DNA from: Archangiaceae bacterium
GTDB taxonomy: Bacteria > Myxococcota > Myxococcia > Myxococcales > Myxococcaceae
Length of the DNA stretch: 49,843 bases
Direction: 5' to 3'
Assembly (NCBI GenBank): GCA_016879935.1
Contig: JAACJQ010000183.1
Coordinates: forward strand, 1 to 49,843
Part shown: in pieces, positions 17,701-28,395 of the stretch
How positions within the stretch are numbered: position 1 is the first letter of the stretch
Layout of the letters: every line of letters starts with the position of its first letter
The notes under the pieces: model-generated
Told to the model about the DNA's origin: nothing
Seen by the model: only the letters and a program-made list of their open reading frames with translations
Database searches by the model: none
Made by a program: the position numbers and the translations under genes

Positions 17701-18551
17701 TGGTGCGGCTGCTGTTGCCCGACGTCGTGCTCGAGCTGTCGTGTGAAGCAGCGGAGGCGAGGGTGCAGCTCGGCGCAGGGCACCTCGACCAGCTGCTGCT
17801 CAACCTCGTCGTCAACGCACAGGAGGCAATCGGCGCGCGTGGCGCCATCACGGTTCGAACTCGCCTCACCGAAGCGCCGCCTGCGGGGCACGTGGTGGTG
17901 CCGTGTGGCCACGGGCCCTTCGTCGAGCTCGCGGTGAGCGACACCGGCAAGGGTATGGCGCCGCAGACGCTGGCCCGGGCGTTCGAGCCGTTCTTCACCA
18001 CCAAGGAGCACGGCAAGGGCACGGGCATGGGCCTCGCGGTGGTGCACGGCATCGCCACGCGCGCGCAGGCAGGCATCGTCGTCGGCACCTCTGCGGCCGG
18101 CACCACCATCTCGCTCCTCTTCCCCCGGCATGACGCGCCGACGACGGTGGCTGGTGCGGTCGCGACGCCATCGGTCAGGGCGTTCACCGGGCGGGTGCTC
18201 ATCTGTGAAGACACCGCGCCGCTGCGACGTGCGCTCGTTCGCCTCTTCAGCGGTGCGGGCTTCGAGGTGGTCGACGTCGAGAACGGTGCGCTGGGGCTCG
18301 CGCAGTTCGAGAAGCAACCGTTTCAGCTCGTCGTCACCGACCTGGTGATGCCCGAGCTCAACGGCGCACAGCTGATTCAGGCGATTCGTCGGAGCGGCTC
18401 GACGGTGCCCATCATCATCGCCTCGGGCTACCCGACCGACGCCCTGGAACAGCTCGACGATGCCTCGCGCGTGGGCGTGAAGAGCATCGAGAAGCCGTGG
18501 GAGACCGACGCGCTGCTCGCGCTCGTGCGCAGCCTGCTCACCGCTTCGTGA
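14754..18551 (+). CDS. Hybrid sensor histidine kinase with extracellular regulator propeller
   Basis: 1265 aa from a GTG. A short signal segment leads into a two-component-regulator propeller (about 25-610) with repeats such as WSVAEGLPQTSITSIAQDERGFLWL and GTVWVGTDNAGLF. A Y_Y_Y-like beta sandwich, then one membrane helix (about 740-762), follow. Inside are a short coiled coil, a PAS-like domain, a HisKA domain with phospho-acceptor His914 in GVAHDFNNVLAAL, an HATPase_c domain with DTGKGMAP and GTGMGLAVVHG, and a C-terminal receiver with Asp1196 in TDLVMPELNG. All key residues are present. No separate regulator gene is adjacent. The 3' end overlaps the convergent SGNH gene by 14 bp. The signal is unknown. 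Confidence 0.93.
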   Translation: MLGGAFLLAVLAAGDGSALPWSSRYDISNWSVAEGLPQTSITSIAQDERGFLWLTTFGGLVRFDGETFERFGVGKGEAGGQRFTAVACTGSTVWVGAQDGALFRLDEWGRAPPVRVPLGVDVSEPVWALTAHRGGVLVAAAHAGTFSVGEAVTRLDGELAFRVVETPDGAVWVMRHDSIACVAGCPAKPSFPIRTPGDLWLEESGEVAVSNADGLFVVHDGELVNRAPQWPISRGLFDPGRSRRWLTVGFGLLVQTSERTERVFLPPPRGQSKPLDDWRTTVHVLFVDRQGTVWVGTDNAGLFRVRDRHLHHVTMPDDTTASVALTAPMADGGALVAGYCGGLLRLGSDEATLTRVSGIAHDACVFSLVPARDGSTWVGTAGQLSTFDGSSLTTRFELAPSPDGVGPEFKVVLEHEGEVWLGTSHGLWQLAWRGAALERVRVFTHDDGLPGDLVTAVQPAPDGSLLIGTTRGIARLVGGKVERFLRKEDDRRAIVRDIVIDASGAVWLASYGEGLAYVPAGPTPRAARWFGTNEGFCSNELSRLIPLEGQWWVNSNSGLFRVSHQALEAFVRGEAPLRCQQLLSGEGNGGGHRAGGLLASGVLAFPTVEGVALVRPSEVPPAPPPPMVFIERASLGGEVVLEGSTAAPPAHRDFEVRLSTPPDAFRSGPLRVLQTLKRNGVIAHETVGTLEAKYVDLDPGTWTFEVRPEGMGPATPAVATLHFTVEPRLWERLSTRVALLAVLVLLVLGSFQVLASRTRALAAALEARERSAAAQRERDEVYKTLFDGSPAPLLAFHRGALVSLNPAALSLLEAPGAPASLPIADPTQAASFTRWLDEPLPDELEVSLRTATGQHRLVRLKQARLGVDASRVVVAAIDVTAEREAAQEREALLARTTNAQRLEALGRLAAGVAHDFNNVLAALQLELEEVRRLPGSESIVEEMQSGLDAGRRLTRRFLVFGKEGGPSDVIALDEGLRRVHPMLVRLLLPDVVLELSCEAAEARVQLGAGHLDQLLLNLVVNAQEAIGARGAITVRTRLTEAPPAGHVVVPCGHGPFVELAVSDTGKGMAPQTLARAFEPFFTTKEHGKGTGMGLAVVHGIATRAQAGIVVGTSAAGTTISLLFPRHDAPTTVAGAVATPSVRAFTGRVLICEDTAPLRRALVRLFSGAGFEVVDVENGALGLAQFEKQPFQLVVTDLVMPELNGAQLIQAIRRSGSTVPIIIASGYPTDALEQLDDASRVGVKSIEKPWETDALLALVRSLLTAS

Positions 18552-19287
18552 GGGCCTCGACGAAGGCCCGCGCGACTTCACGCTGCCCCTTCGCGTTCAG
18601 GTGCCCGCCGTCGTCGGTCCACGAGGCGCGCAGGCACGGCCAGGTCTTTCCATCGCGCTCGAAGGTGCACGCGTCGGTGCCAGTCGATTCCACGGCCGCG
18701 AGGTCGAAGAGGCGCGCAGCGCCGTACGTCTTTCGCAGCAGCTCGTTGAACTCGTGCCGCTTCACGTTCTCCCTCGCGCCCCACGGCGCCGAGCCCGTCA
18801 GCCGCTTCGCGAAGGCCTTGAGGCCCGTCTGCACGACGGTGAGCGGCGCGGTGACGTGCACGAACTCCACCGAGGGGAACTTCGCCTTCAGCGCGTCGTG
18901 CTTCGCCTGGTACGCGGTGAAGAGCGCGGTGACGTCGGTGTCGGGCGCGAAGTCGACGTAGCAGAGCTTGAGCAGCGCGACCTCGACGCCCGGCGTCTTC
19001 TCGAGCGTGGCGGCGAAGTGCTCGAGCTTGCCCAGCGGGTGCTCGTTCTCTCCGACGAAGAAGTGCGTGACGCCGGGCGTGAGCGGAGCGCCAGCGAGTT
19101 CGCGAACTGGAACGGTGACGCCTTCTTCCTTCGCGAGCGCCTCGAGGCCGGCGAGCAGGTTCATGCCCACCGACTGGTGCGCGAAGAGCACGCGCTTCGT
19201 CGAGAGCGTCTCGAGCTGCGTCTTGAGCGGTTGAGCCATGGCCGTCGCTCCGGTGACCGCGAGGAGAGTGACGAATGCGCGCGTCAT
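18538..19287 (-). CDS. Secreted SGNH/GDSL-like hydrolase
   Basis: 249 aa from the ATG at 19287; the open frame continues far upstream but only this start gives a signal peptide (MTRAFVTLLAVTGATAMA). After it, KRVLFAHQSVGMNLL resembles block I of a divergent SGNH group where a Ser follows HQ. HFFVGENEHP and LKLCYVDFAP are the middle blocks, and DDGGHLNAKGQ supplies the late DxxH catalytic pair. It probably hydrolyses an ester in the envelope; the substrate is unknown. Convergent overlap of 14 bp with the sensor kinase; 41 bp from the methionine synthase gene on the same strand. Confidence 0.78.
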   Translation of the reverse strand: MTRAFVTLLAVTGATAMAQPLKTQLETLSTKRVLFAHQSVGMNLLAGLEALAKEEGVTVPVRELAGAPLTPGVTHFFVGENEHPLGKLEHFAATLEKTPGVEVALLKLCYVDFAPDTDVTALFTAYQAKHDALKAKFPSVEFVHVTAPLTVVQTGLKAFAKRLTGSAPWGARENVKRHEFNELLRKTYGAARLFDLAAVESTGTDACTFERDGKTWPCLRASWTDDGGHLNAKGQREVARAFVEALTKR

Positions 19288-19328
19288 GCCGCCAGCATTC
19301 GCCTCGGGCCCGACGCTGACAAGCGAAC

Positions 19329-21989
<2,661 letters not shown>

Positions 21990-22004
21990 TGGAGTCGGCT
22001 CGAT

Positions 22005-23066
22005 TCAGCGAATGGTGAGGGGCTCGAGGCCCGAGAGGCGCTGCACCGTGTGGGGCGCGCCGACGACGTGGGGCTTCTGGCTCTTCACCGCCTGCGCGAT
22101 GGCCGCGATGTGCGCGGGGGTGGAGCCGCAGCAGCCACCGACGAGGTTGAGCCAGCCCTGCTTCGCGAAGTCGCCGAGCACGTTGGCCATGTCGGCCGGC
22201 GTCTCGTCGTAGCCGCCGAAGGCGTTGGGCAGGCCCGCGTTCGGGTAGCAGCTCACGTAGCACTCGGCGACCTGCGCGAGCTCTTCGACGTAGGGCCGCA
22301 TGTCCTTCCCGCCGAGGGCGCAGTTGATGCCCACCGAGAACGGCTTCGCGTGGCGAATCGAGTTGTAGAACGCGGTGATGGTCTGGCCCGAGAGCGTGCG
22401 GCCCGAGCGGTCGGTGATGGTGACCGACACCATGACGGGCACGCGATAGCCGACCTCGTCGAAGACACCCTCGATGGCGAAGAGCGCGGCCTTCGAGTTG
22501 AGCGTGTCGAAGATGGTCTCGACCAGCAGCGCATCGACGCCGCCTTCGAGGAGCGCGCGAATCTGCTCGGTGTACGCGTCGACGACCTGGTTCCACGTGA
22601 CGGCGCGGTACTCGGGGCGGTTCACGTCGGGCGAGAGCGAGAGCGTGCGGTTGAGCGGCCCGATGGCCCCGGCGATGAAACACGTGCGGCCCGGCGTCTT
22701 CGCCTCGGCCTTCTCGACGGCGCGGCGCGCACACGCGATGGCGGCCAGGTTCATCGCTTTGACGTGCGGCTCGAGCTTGAAGTCGGCCTGCGCAATGGAG
22801 GTCGCTCCGAAGGTGTTCGTCTCGATGACGTCTGCGCCGGCCTCGAGGTACTGCAGGTGAATGGCCTCGATGACGTCGGGCCGGGTGATGCAGAGCACGT
22901 CGGAGTTGTTCTTCAGCTCGTGCGGGTGCGTCTTGAACTGCTCGCCGCGGTAGTCGGCCTCGCCGAGCTTGTACGTCTGCACCATCGAGCCCATCGCGCC
23001 GTCGAGCACGACGATGCGTTCGGCGAAGAGCTTCTCGAGGGCCTGGCTTCTGGGTGGAGTGGGCAT
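22005..23066 (-). CDS. metH: Methionine synthase, homocysteine-binding part
   Basis: 353 aa from the ATG at 23066; a GTG at 23099 is an alternative that would overlap the upstream gene. It is the Zn-dependent homocysteine S-methyltransferase barrel that activates homocysteine. It starts with RIVVLDGAMGSMVQTY. The zinc ligands are Cys in GINCALGG and the pair in GGCCGSTP. It ends with the linker that in one-piece MetH leads into the pterin domain. The next gene supplies that domain. It lies 16 bp after the regulator stop, so regulator and both metH parts form one operon. A stand-alone MmuM-like enzyme is less likely given this context. Confidence 0.94.
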   Translation of the reverse strand: MPTPPRSQALEKLFAERIVVLDGAMGSMVQTYKLGEADYRGEQFKTHPHELKNNSDVLCITRPDVIEAIHLQYLEAGADVIETNTFGATSIAQADFKLEPHVKAMNLAAIACARRAVEKAEAKTPGRTCFIAGAIGPLNRTLSLSPDVNRPEYRAVTWNQVVDAYTEQIRALLEGGVDALLVETIFDTLNSKAALFAIEGVFDEVGYRVPVMVSVTITDRSGRTLSGQTITAFYNSIRHAKPFSVGINCALGGKDMRPYVEELAQVAECYVSCYPNAGLPNAFGGYDETPADMANVLGDFAKQGWLNLVGGCCGSTPAHIAAIAQAVKSQKPHVVGAPHTVQRLSGLEPLTIR

Positions 23067-23082
23067 GAGGTCGTCTTTCGGT

Positions 23083-24012
23083 TCAGGCGCGCGCTTCACG
23101 AGCGGCGCGTTTCGAGGGCCGGGCGGGCCGGGAGGCAGTGAGCAGGAACGCGCGGAACGGCGAGCTGCCGTCGCGCGGCGTCGAGGTGAGGGTGACGTCG
23201 GTGAAACCGGCGGCGTGCAGCGCGGCTTCGAGCGTCTGCGGCTCGAAGCCCAGATGCTGGTGGCCGAGGCGCGCCTTCACCCAGCCTTCGGCGTGGGGCA
23301 TCAGCTCCATCACCACGACGCGGCCGTTCGGCTTGAGCAGCTGCCCCGCCTGGGTGAGCACGGCTGCCGGGTCGTTCACGTGGTGCAGGCTCTGCGAGAT
23401 GACGACGAGGTCGTGCTTCGGCAGGCCCGCGGGGAGGTCGTGCAGGTCGGCCTCGACGAACGAGACGTTCGAGCGCTTCTCCCTCGAGAGCCGCGCCTTC
23501 GCCTGCTCGAGCGCCGCGGCGCTGCGGTCGATGGCGGTGACGTGCCGGGCCCAGCGTGAGAGCTCGGCCGTCAGCACGCCGGAGCCGCACCCGAAGTCGG
23601 CCACGTCGAGCTTCGGCAAGAGCGACGACAGCGCCGACGCCCACAAGAGCCACGACTGCCCGGGCTCGAGCAGCTTCTCGTTGAGCGTGTGCCGGTCTTC
23701 ACGGCGGCGGAGCAGCTCGGTCAGCCGGGCCTGGTCGCCGTGCGCGTCTTCCGACTTCTGCGCGAGCTGAATGAGCGGCCACCGCGCGTCGGAGGCGTCG
23801 ACGGCGAGCGAGTAATAGGTGAACCCCGCCTGACGCTCTTCGCGGATCAGCTCGAGGGCTTTGAGCTTCGCGAGGTGGTGCGAGACCGACGACTGCGCCA
23901 CCCCGATGAGCGAGACGACCTCGCTCACGTTCAGCTTGGCCACCGCCACCAGCCGCAGAATGCGCAGCCGCGTCGGGTCGCCCAGGGCGTGGAAGGTCTC
24001 TGACAGCTCCAT
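23083..24012 (-). CDS. ArsR-family regulator fused to a SAM-methyltransferase domain (SahR-like)
   Basis: 309 aa. Residues 1-90 are an ArsR winged helix (FHALGDPTRLRILRL, then SSVSHHLAKLKALELI as recognition helix). Residues about 125-300 are a class I methyltransferase fold with motif I DFGCGSG (139-145) and VVISQSLHHVNDP. This two-domain architecture matches SahR, the repressor of methionine-cycle genes described in Proteobacteria, where the methyltransferase-like domain senses S-adenosylhomocysteine. The gene heads an operon with both metH parts, which fits. No metal-binding Cys pair typical of metal-sensing ArsR is seen. A palindromic site overlaps its start codon, suggesting autoregulation. 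Confidence 0.85.
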   Translation of the reverse strand: MELSETFHALGDPTRLRILRLVAVAKLNVSEVVSLIGVAQSSVSHHLAKLKALELIREERQAGFTYYSLAVDASDARWPLIQLAQKSEDAHGDQARLTELLRRREDRHTLNEKLLEPGQSWLLWASALSSLLPKLDVADFGCGSGVLTAELSRWARHVTAIDRSAAALEQAKARLSREKRSNVSFVEADLHDLPAGLPKHDLVVISQSLHHVNDPAAVLTQAGQLLKPNGRVVVMELMPHAEGWVKARLGHQHLGFEPQTLEAALHAAGFTDVTLTSTPRDGSSPFRAFLLTASRPARPSKRAAREARA

Positions 24013-24040
24013 ATCGGTATATCGATGTACGTCGATATGG
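24009..24040. promoter_or_regulatory. Candidate operator of the SahR-like regulator
   Basis: CCATATCG (24009-24016) and CGATATGG (24033-24040) are a perfect inverted repeat. Between them lies another ATATCGAT (24019-24026) and the self-complementary GTAC. In total there are three ATATCG half-sites within 32 bp. The region is AT-rich against a very GC-rich background. It overlaps the regulator's ATG (24010-24012) and lies about 60 bp from the divergent lipoprotein start. The position and symmetry fit an ArsR-type operator. Confidence 0.65.
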
Positions 24041-24066
24041 AGTGTCGCGCAAGTCGAGCCGCTTTC

Positions 24067-24095
24067 CAGACACCCGCCAGTTGCGCGGGTAACGT
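24067..24095 (+). promoter_or_regulatory. Candidate promoter of the large lipoprotein, possibly leaderless
   Basis: CAGACA (24067-24072) and TAACGT (24090-24095) are separated by 17 bp. The ATG at 24103 lies 7 bp past the second hexamer, with no Shine-Dalgarno sequence between. Confidence 0.35.
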
Positions 24096-24102
24096 TCGCC
24101 AG

Positions 24103-27100
24103 ATGCGAGTCGCGGCAGCCGTCGTGCTGGTGATGTCGAGTGCGTGCATCGAGCTGTCGCTTCCCCAACCGCCGCCGCCTCCTGGGCCGGGCACGGTTCA
24201 AGGTACGGCGGTCTATGCGGTGCCGGGTCGTGCGGGGTACCGGCCCGCAGGCGGAGCGCGCGTCACGCTGCTCTCCACCGGTGCGGGCACGGTGGCCGCG
24301 GCCGACAGCGGGCGCTTCACGCTCTCGAACGTTCGCACCAGCACCGGTCTGCTGCTCTTCACCGTCGACCTCGACGGCGATGGAACGGCCGACCGTCAAC
24401 GCGCGCTCGACCTCGCCACCATCGGCGCCGGCCCCGGGAAGAACGTCGCGCTGGGTGACGTGGTGCTGTCTCAGAACGCGACCGTCACGGGGCGCGTGCT
24501 GCGCGCCGACAACCCGCTGCCCACCGGTCATGGAGGCATCGCCGTCTTCGTTCCCGGCGCGCCGTACGCGACCGCCACCGCCGACACGGGTGACTTCGTG
24601 CTCGAGAACCTGCCCGAGGGCACCGTGCGGCTCGCCTTCTTCCTGCAGGGCTACGGCGCCGAGAGCCGTGACGTCGCCGCGCGAGGTGGTGAAGAGAGCC
24701 GCGTCTCCACCACCAGCCTCAAGCGCAGCACCGAGGCTGTCACGCCGGCGACCGTGTCGGGCGTGATTCGCCTCGACGACGGTACGCCCGTCGCCAACGC
24801 GCGCGTGCGGTTCGTCTCGCCCACGTCGACCTTCGTCGTCACCACCGACGCCACTGGGGCCTTCAGCACCACGACGATGAACGCGACGCTCTACCAGGTG
24901 GCCATCGAGGCCGACGGCGCCACGTCGCTCCGGCTGTACAACGTGCTGCTGCTGCCGGGCATGAACGACCTCGGCGCGTTGCAGTTGACGCGCGGCGAGT
25001 CGATGCCGCTGTCGGTCGATGCGGGTGAGCTGACGCCATTCGACGGAGGCCTCGCGGCTGACGGAGGGCCCGCCGGCACCAGCGCCGTCATCGACCCATC
25101 GGTGCTCGAGCTCGCGCCGGGGGCGATGGGGCAGTTGAGCAGCGGCCGCTCCACGGGGCCCAGGCCGCTCACCGCGCATTGGCGAAACGCGGGAGACGGC
25201 GGCCTCGGCGTCACCTTCAGCGCACCAGACACGAGCGCGTCGTTCGTGCAGGTGTTCGCGCCCGATGCGTCGGGGCTCTTCCCCATCGCATTGCGGGTCA
25301 CCGACGTCGTCGGCGTCGACAGCGTCGAGGCGCGAGGCGTGGTGCGCGTCGGTGCACGGCCCTCGGTGACGGTCTCGGTCGACGGTGGCGTGAGCGTCGC
25401 GCCTGGTGCCACCGTCTCGCTCGACGCCATCGGCACCACGAGCGACGGGCAGAGCATCGCCTCGTTCAGGTGGACGCAGCGCACCGGCCCAGCCATCACC
25501 ATCGGCGCGAACGACGGCCCGCGGCTCTCGTTCATGGCACCGCTCGTCGTCGGCCCCACGCCGATGACCATCGACGTCGTCGCCATCACCACCCTCGGCT
25601 TCGAGAGCACGCCGGCGAGCGTCACCCTCGTGCTTCAGCCGGCTGGAGTTCCGACCCTCGTCGCGAACCCGTCAGCGCCCATCGTGCTCTTCGACGGCGG
25701 CAGCACGGTCGTCACCTTCACCGCGAGCGTCATGGGCGGCCCACCCGACGCGGGGTGGGTCTTCAGCTGGTCTCCGTTGCGCGGCGGGTGCCCGTTGCCT
25801 GACGGCGGCCTCGACTCCACGTGCCCCGAGGGCTGGGCGTTGTCGAACGTGACGGGCGGCACGGCGCAGTTCCAGGCGCCCTTCGTGTCTGGCGACAAGA
25901 CGTTTCCCTTCACGGTGACGGCCACGCCCGCGGCAGGCACGCCCGTCTTGTCGACGCAGGTGTCGGTCGACGTGCTCGACCGACTGCCGCCCACCTGCCG
26001 GAGCAGCCCGCTCTCGCCTCTCAGCGTGCAGGTGCAGTGCAACGAGCCCATGCTGGTCAACGCGCTCACCGGTCTCGACGCAGGCTCCGCTGCATCGTCA
26101 CGCGTGGTGGCCGACGGCGGGTTGCTCACGTTCTTCTTCGCCAGCGTGTTGCCGCCGACGCCGCTGCAGTTCGGCATCAGCGGGCTCGTCGACCGCAGCG
26201 GCAACGCACCGGCGGCCTTCACGCTCGGGGGCACGCCGCGGCTGACGCTCAGCCCCACCTACGTCTCGAGCGGCGCCACCTCGACCACCAACACCCGCGC
26301 CGCGTGGATGAGGCTCGCCACCGACGGCGGCACCTCGCCATTCGCCATCGTCGCGCGCGCCACCGGTTCGGTCGACCGCAAGATCTGGGTGTTCAACCCG
26401 CCTTCCATCTGCGGAGGCCCGTCGTGCCCACTCGTGCCGTCGGTGTTCCAGGAGATTCCCTTCTATGGAGCCCTGACCAGCTCGACCGCGAGCGTCGCGT
26501 TCGCTGGGCGCGCCTACGTCATCACCTCACGCGGAAACCCGTCGTCGCTCGTCGAGTATGCGAACGGCCAGTGGCAGGAGGTGCCGGTGACGTCGACGCC
26601 CGACCTCTTCAGTCTGGGCACCGACGGCAAGCAGCTCTTCGTCTTCTCGGTCGATGGCGGGTCGCTCGAGCGTCGGCTCTTCGATGGAGGAACGTTCGGG
26701 CCCGCCGAGCTGGTGACGCCGATTCCGAATGGCGTGCAGTCGGTCGAGATGGCTGCGACGCCGGGCCGCCGCAGCTTCGTCTTCACCACGACGGCAGGCA
26801 CGGGGAGCGTCTTCGAGCAGCTCTCACCGCCGCTGTGGAACGTGCCGACGAACACGCTGTCGCTCGACACGCAGAACGTCGACCTCAAGGCCGTCATGTT
26901 CGGCGAAGACCTGCACGACGCGTTCGTGTTCCGTCGAATCAGCGATGGGTTCGTCGAGGCGAAGGCGTGGAACCCCTTCACGATGCAGACGATGACGAGC
27001 GCGGGCGTGCCGACCGACGAGTACGACGTCGCGCCCTTCGGTGCGGGCGCGTTGCTGGCGTGGAGCAGCGCCGGCTCGATTCACCTGGCGCTGGTGACGC

Positions 27101-27282
27101 GGGGCCCGGCGGCCATCACGATGTCAGACGTCGTGCTCGAAGACGGCGGCCTGTCGTTCGGCAATGGCGGGCAGGGCTCGTTCCCCCGCCTCACCGTCGA
27201 GGGCACCGAGGTGCGGCTCGCGTGGCAGGAAGAGGCCTTCGCGGGCGCGGGCTACCAGGTGTTCGGGCTCGTGATTCGGTGA
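24103..27282 (+). CDS. Large lipoprotein with beta-sandwich repeats and a probable beta-propeller end
   Basis: 1059 aa from the ATG at 24103, chosen because it yields a lipoprotein signal ending SSAC (Cys at about residue 14). Residues about 30-310 hold carboxypeptidase-regulatory-like sandwiches (VQGTAVYAVPGRAG, ATVTGRVLRADNP, ATVSGVIRLDDGTPVANARV). The middle (about 370-700) has PKD/Ig-like segments, including SFRWTQRTGPAITIG. The C-terminal third has repeated strands with SVDGGSLERRL- and DGGTFG-type turns, which look like a beta-propeller reading. No catalytic motif is visible. Divergent from the SahR-like operon. It is probably an outer-membrane or surface protein of unknown role. Confidence 0.87.
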   Translation: MRVAAAVVLVMSSACIELSLPQPPPPPGPGTVQGTAVYAVPGRAGYRPAGGARVTLLSTGAGTVAAADSGRFTLSNVRTSTGLLLFTVDLDGDGTADRQRALDLATIGAGPGKNVALGDVVLSQNATVTGRVLRADNPLPTGHGGIAVFVPGAPYATATADTGDFVLENLPEGTVRLAFFLQGYGAESRDVAARGGEESRVSTTSLKRSTEAVTPATVSGVIRLDDGTPVANARVRFVSPTSTFVVTTDATGAFSTTTMNATLYQVAIEADGATSLRLYNVLLLPGMNDLGALQLTRGESMPLSVDAGELTPFDGGLAADGGPAGTSAVIDPSVLELAPGAMGQLSSGRSTGPRPLTAHWRNAGDGGLGVTFSAPDTSASFVQVFAPDASGLFPIALRVTDVVGVDSVEARGVVRVGARPSVTVSVDGGVSVAPGATVSLDAIGTTSDGQSIASFRWTQRTGPAITIGANDGPRLSFMAPLVVGPTPMTIDVVAITTLGFESTPASVTLVLQPAGVPTLVANPSAPIVLFDGGSTVVTFTASVMGGPPDAGWVFSWSPLRGGCPLPDGGLDSTCPEGWALSNVTGGTAQFQAPFVSGDKTFPFTVTATPAAGTPVLSTQVSVDVLDRLPPTCRSSPLSPLSVQVQCNEPMLVNALTGLDAGSAASSRVVADGGLLTFFFASVLPPTPLQFGISGLVDRSGNAPAAFTLGGTPRLTLSPTYVSSGATSTTNTRAAWMRLATDGGTSPFAIVARATGSVDRKIWVFNPPSICGGPSCPLVPSVFQEIPFYGALTSSTASVAFAGRAYVITSRGNPSSLVEYANGQWQEVPVTSTPDLFSLGTDGKQLFVFSVDGGSLERRLFDGGTFGPAELVTPIPNGVQSVEMAATPGRRSFVFTTTAGTGSVFEQLSPPLWNVPTNTLSLDTQNVDLKAVMFGEDLHDAFVFRRISDGFVEAKAWNPFTMQTMTSAGVPTDEYDVAPFGAGALLAWSSAGSIHLALVTRGPAAITMSDVVLEDGGLSFGNGGQGSFPRLTVEGTEVRLAWQEEAFAGAGYQVFGLVIR

Positions 27283-27379
27283 CGACGACGAGAAGAGGTT
27301 CAGCACGCGCCCGAGTGAGAAAGCCAGGGTTTGAAGCACCGTTGAAGGGTGGTGTCCGCCATGGACGAATCCCCCGTGA

Positions 27380-27405
27380 TGGAGGATCCCGGAATCGAAC
27401 CGGGG
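27380..27405 (-). other. tRNA 3'-end-like fragment (T arm plus acceptor strand)
   Basis: On the minus strand the sequence has a 5-bp T stem (CCCGG / CCGGG) around the canonical loop TTCGATT, followed by ATCCTCC and A, as in positions 49-73 of a tRNA. No encoded CCA follows. Upstream on the same strand I find GGAGCAC about 45 nt away, which pairs at only 5 of 7 positions, and no anticodon or D arm that folds. So it is a fragment or pseudo-tRNA rather than a working gene. It lies in the 168-bp gap between two convergent genes, just past ttcA. Otherwise the gap is empty. Confidence 0.5.
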
Positions 27406-27450
27406 AGTTTGCGTGTACGGCCTCATCGGCCGGGCGCGTGCTGTGCTCCT

Positions 27451-28359
27451 TCACACGCCCGCGGCGTTCTTTCCTGACGGCGCCTCGAGCCACGCGTCGA
27501 CGTTGGAGTGCACCGGGAGCGCGGCGAATCGTGCCGGCGTCTGCTTCGCGCTCGAGCGGGCTTCGACCTCGACCGGCCGGAGTCGCCACGCTTGCGCCAC
27601 TTCGTCGTCGAGCAGGTGCGTGGGCCGCACGTTGCCGAGCGCCGCCAACATCGACTCCCGCACGCGCGGGTGAAGCGTCTCGAGCTGCGTGAGCAACGCG
27701 CCCATGGCGTCGCGGCGTGAGTCGGGCTGCGAGCCGCACAGCGTGCACGGCAGAATGGGAAAGCCCTCGAGCGCCGCGAACGCCGCGATGTCGACTTCGG
27801 CGCACTCGACCAATGGGCGAATCACGTCGAAGCGCCCGTCATCGGTGCGGTAGCTGGCGGGCATCGCCTGCAGCTTGCCGGTGAAGACGAGGTTGAGCAG
27901 AAACGTCTCGAGCGTGTCTTCGCGGTGGTGGCCCAGCGCGATGGTGGTGCAGCCCAGCCGCTCGGCCGCGGTGTACAGAATTCCCCGGCGGAGTCGGCTG
28001 CAGGTCGAACAGGGTGTCTCTCCCGCGTCGAGGTGCTGCTTCACCGTCGAGTACGTGTCCTCCGACAACACCTCGAAGCGATGGCCCGAGCGCTTCAGGT
28101 ACTCCACGAGCGGCGCGCCGTCGTAGCCGGGCTGGCGCTGGTCGAGGTGCACCGCGACGAGCTCGACGCGAAAGGGCAGGGTGCGCACGAGGCGGGCGAG
28201 CAGGTGCAGCATCGTCCAGCTGTCTTTGCCGCCCGAGAGGCACACCATCACGCGCGCGTCGGGCTTCAGCAGGCCGTGCCCGTGCACCGTCTTCGTGACG
28301 CGCGAGAGCAGCCGGCGCTCGAGGCGTTCACGTTCGTCGCGATTCTCGGTGGCGCTCAT
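27451..28359 (-). CDS. ttcA: tRNA 2-thiocytidine synthase TtcA
   Basis: 302 aa. It thiolates cytidine 32 of certain tRNAs in the cytoplasm, using ATP and an iron-sulfur cluster. The PP-loop SGGKDS is at 42-47. The cluster cysteines are Cys117 and Cys120 (PCSTCSRLRRG) and the CTLC pair at about 205-208. GHHREDTLETFLLNL is the other family block. Length is normal. The gene lies 36 bp downstream of a lipoprotein gene on the same strand. The tRNA-like fragment just past its stop is probably coincidental. Confidence 0.94.
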   Translation of the reverse strand: MSATENRDERERLERRLLSRVTKTVHGHGLLKPDARVMVCLSGGKDSWTMLHLLARLVRTLPFRVELVAVHLDQRQPGYDGAPLVEYLKRSGHRFEVLSEDTYSTVKQHLDAGETPCSTCSRLRRGILYTAAERLGCTTIALGHHREDTLETFLLNLVFTGKLQAMPASYRTDDGRFDVIRPLVECAEVDIAAFAALEGFPILPCTLCGSQPDSRRDAMGALLTQLETLHPRVRESMLAALGNVRPTHLLDDEVAQAWRLRPVEVEARSSAKQTPARFAALPVHSNVDAWLEAPSGKNAAGV

Positions 28360-28395
28360 GCGAGCACCGCATTGCCACGAAGTCGGCGTCGGCCG

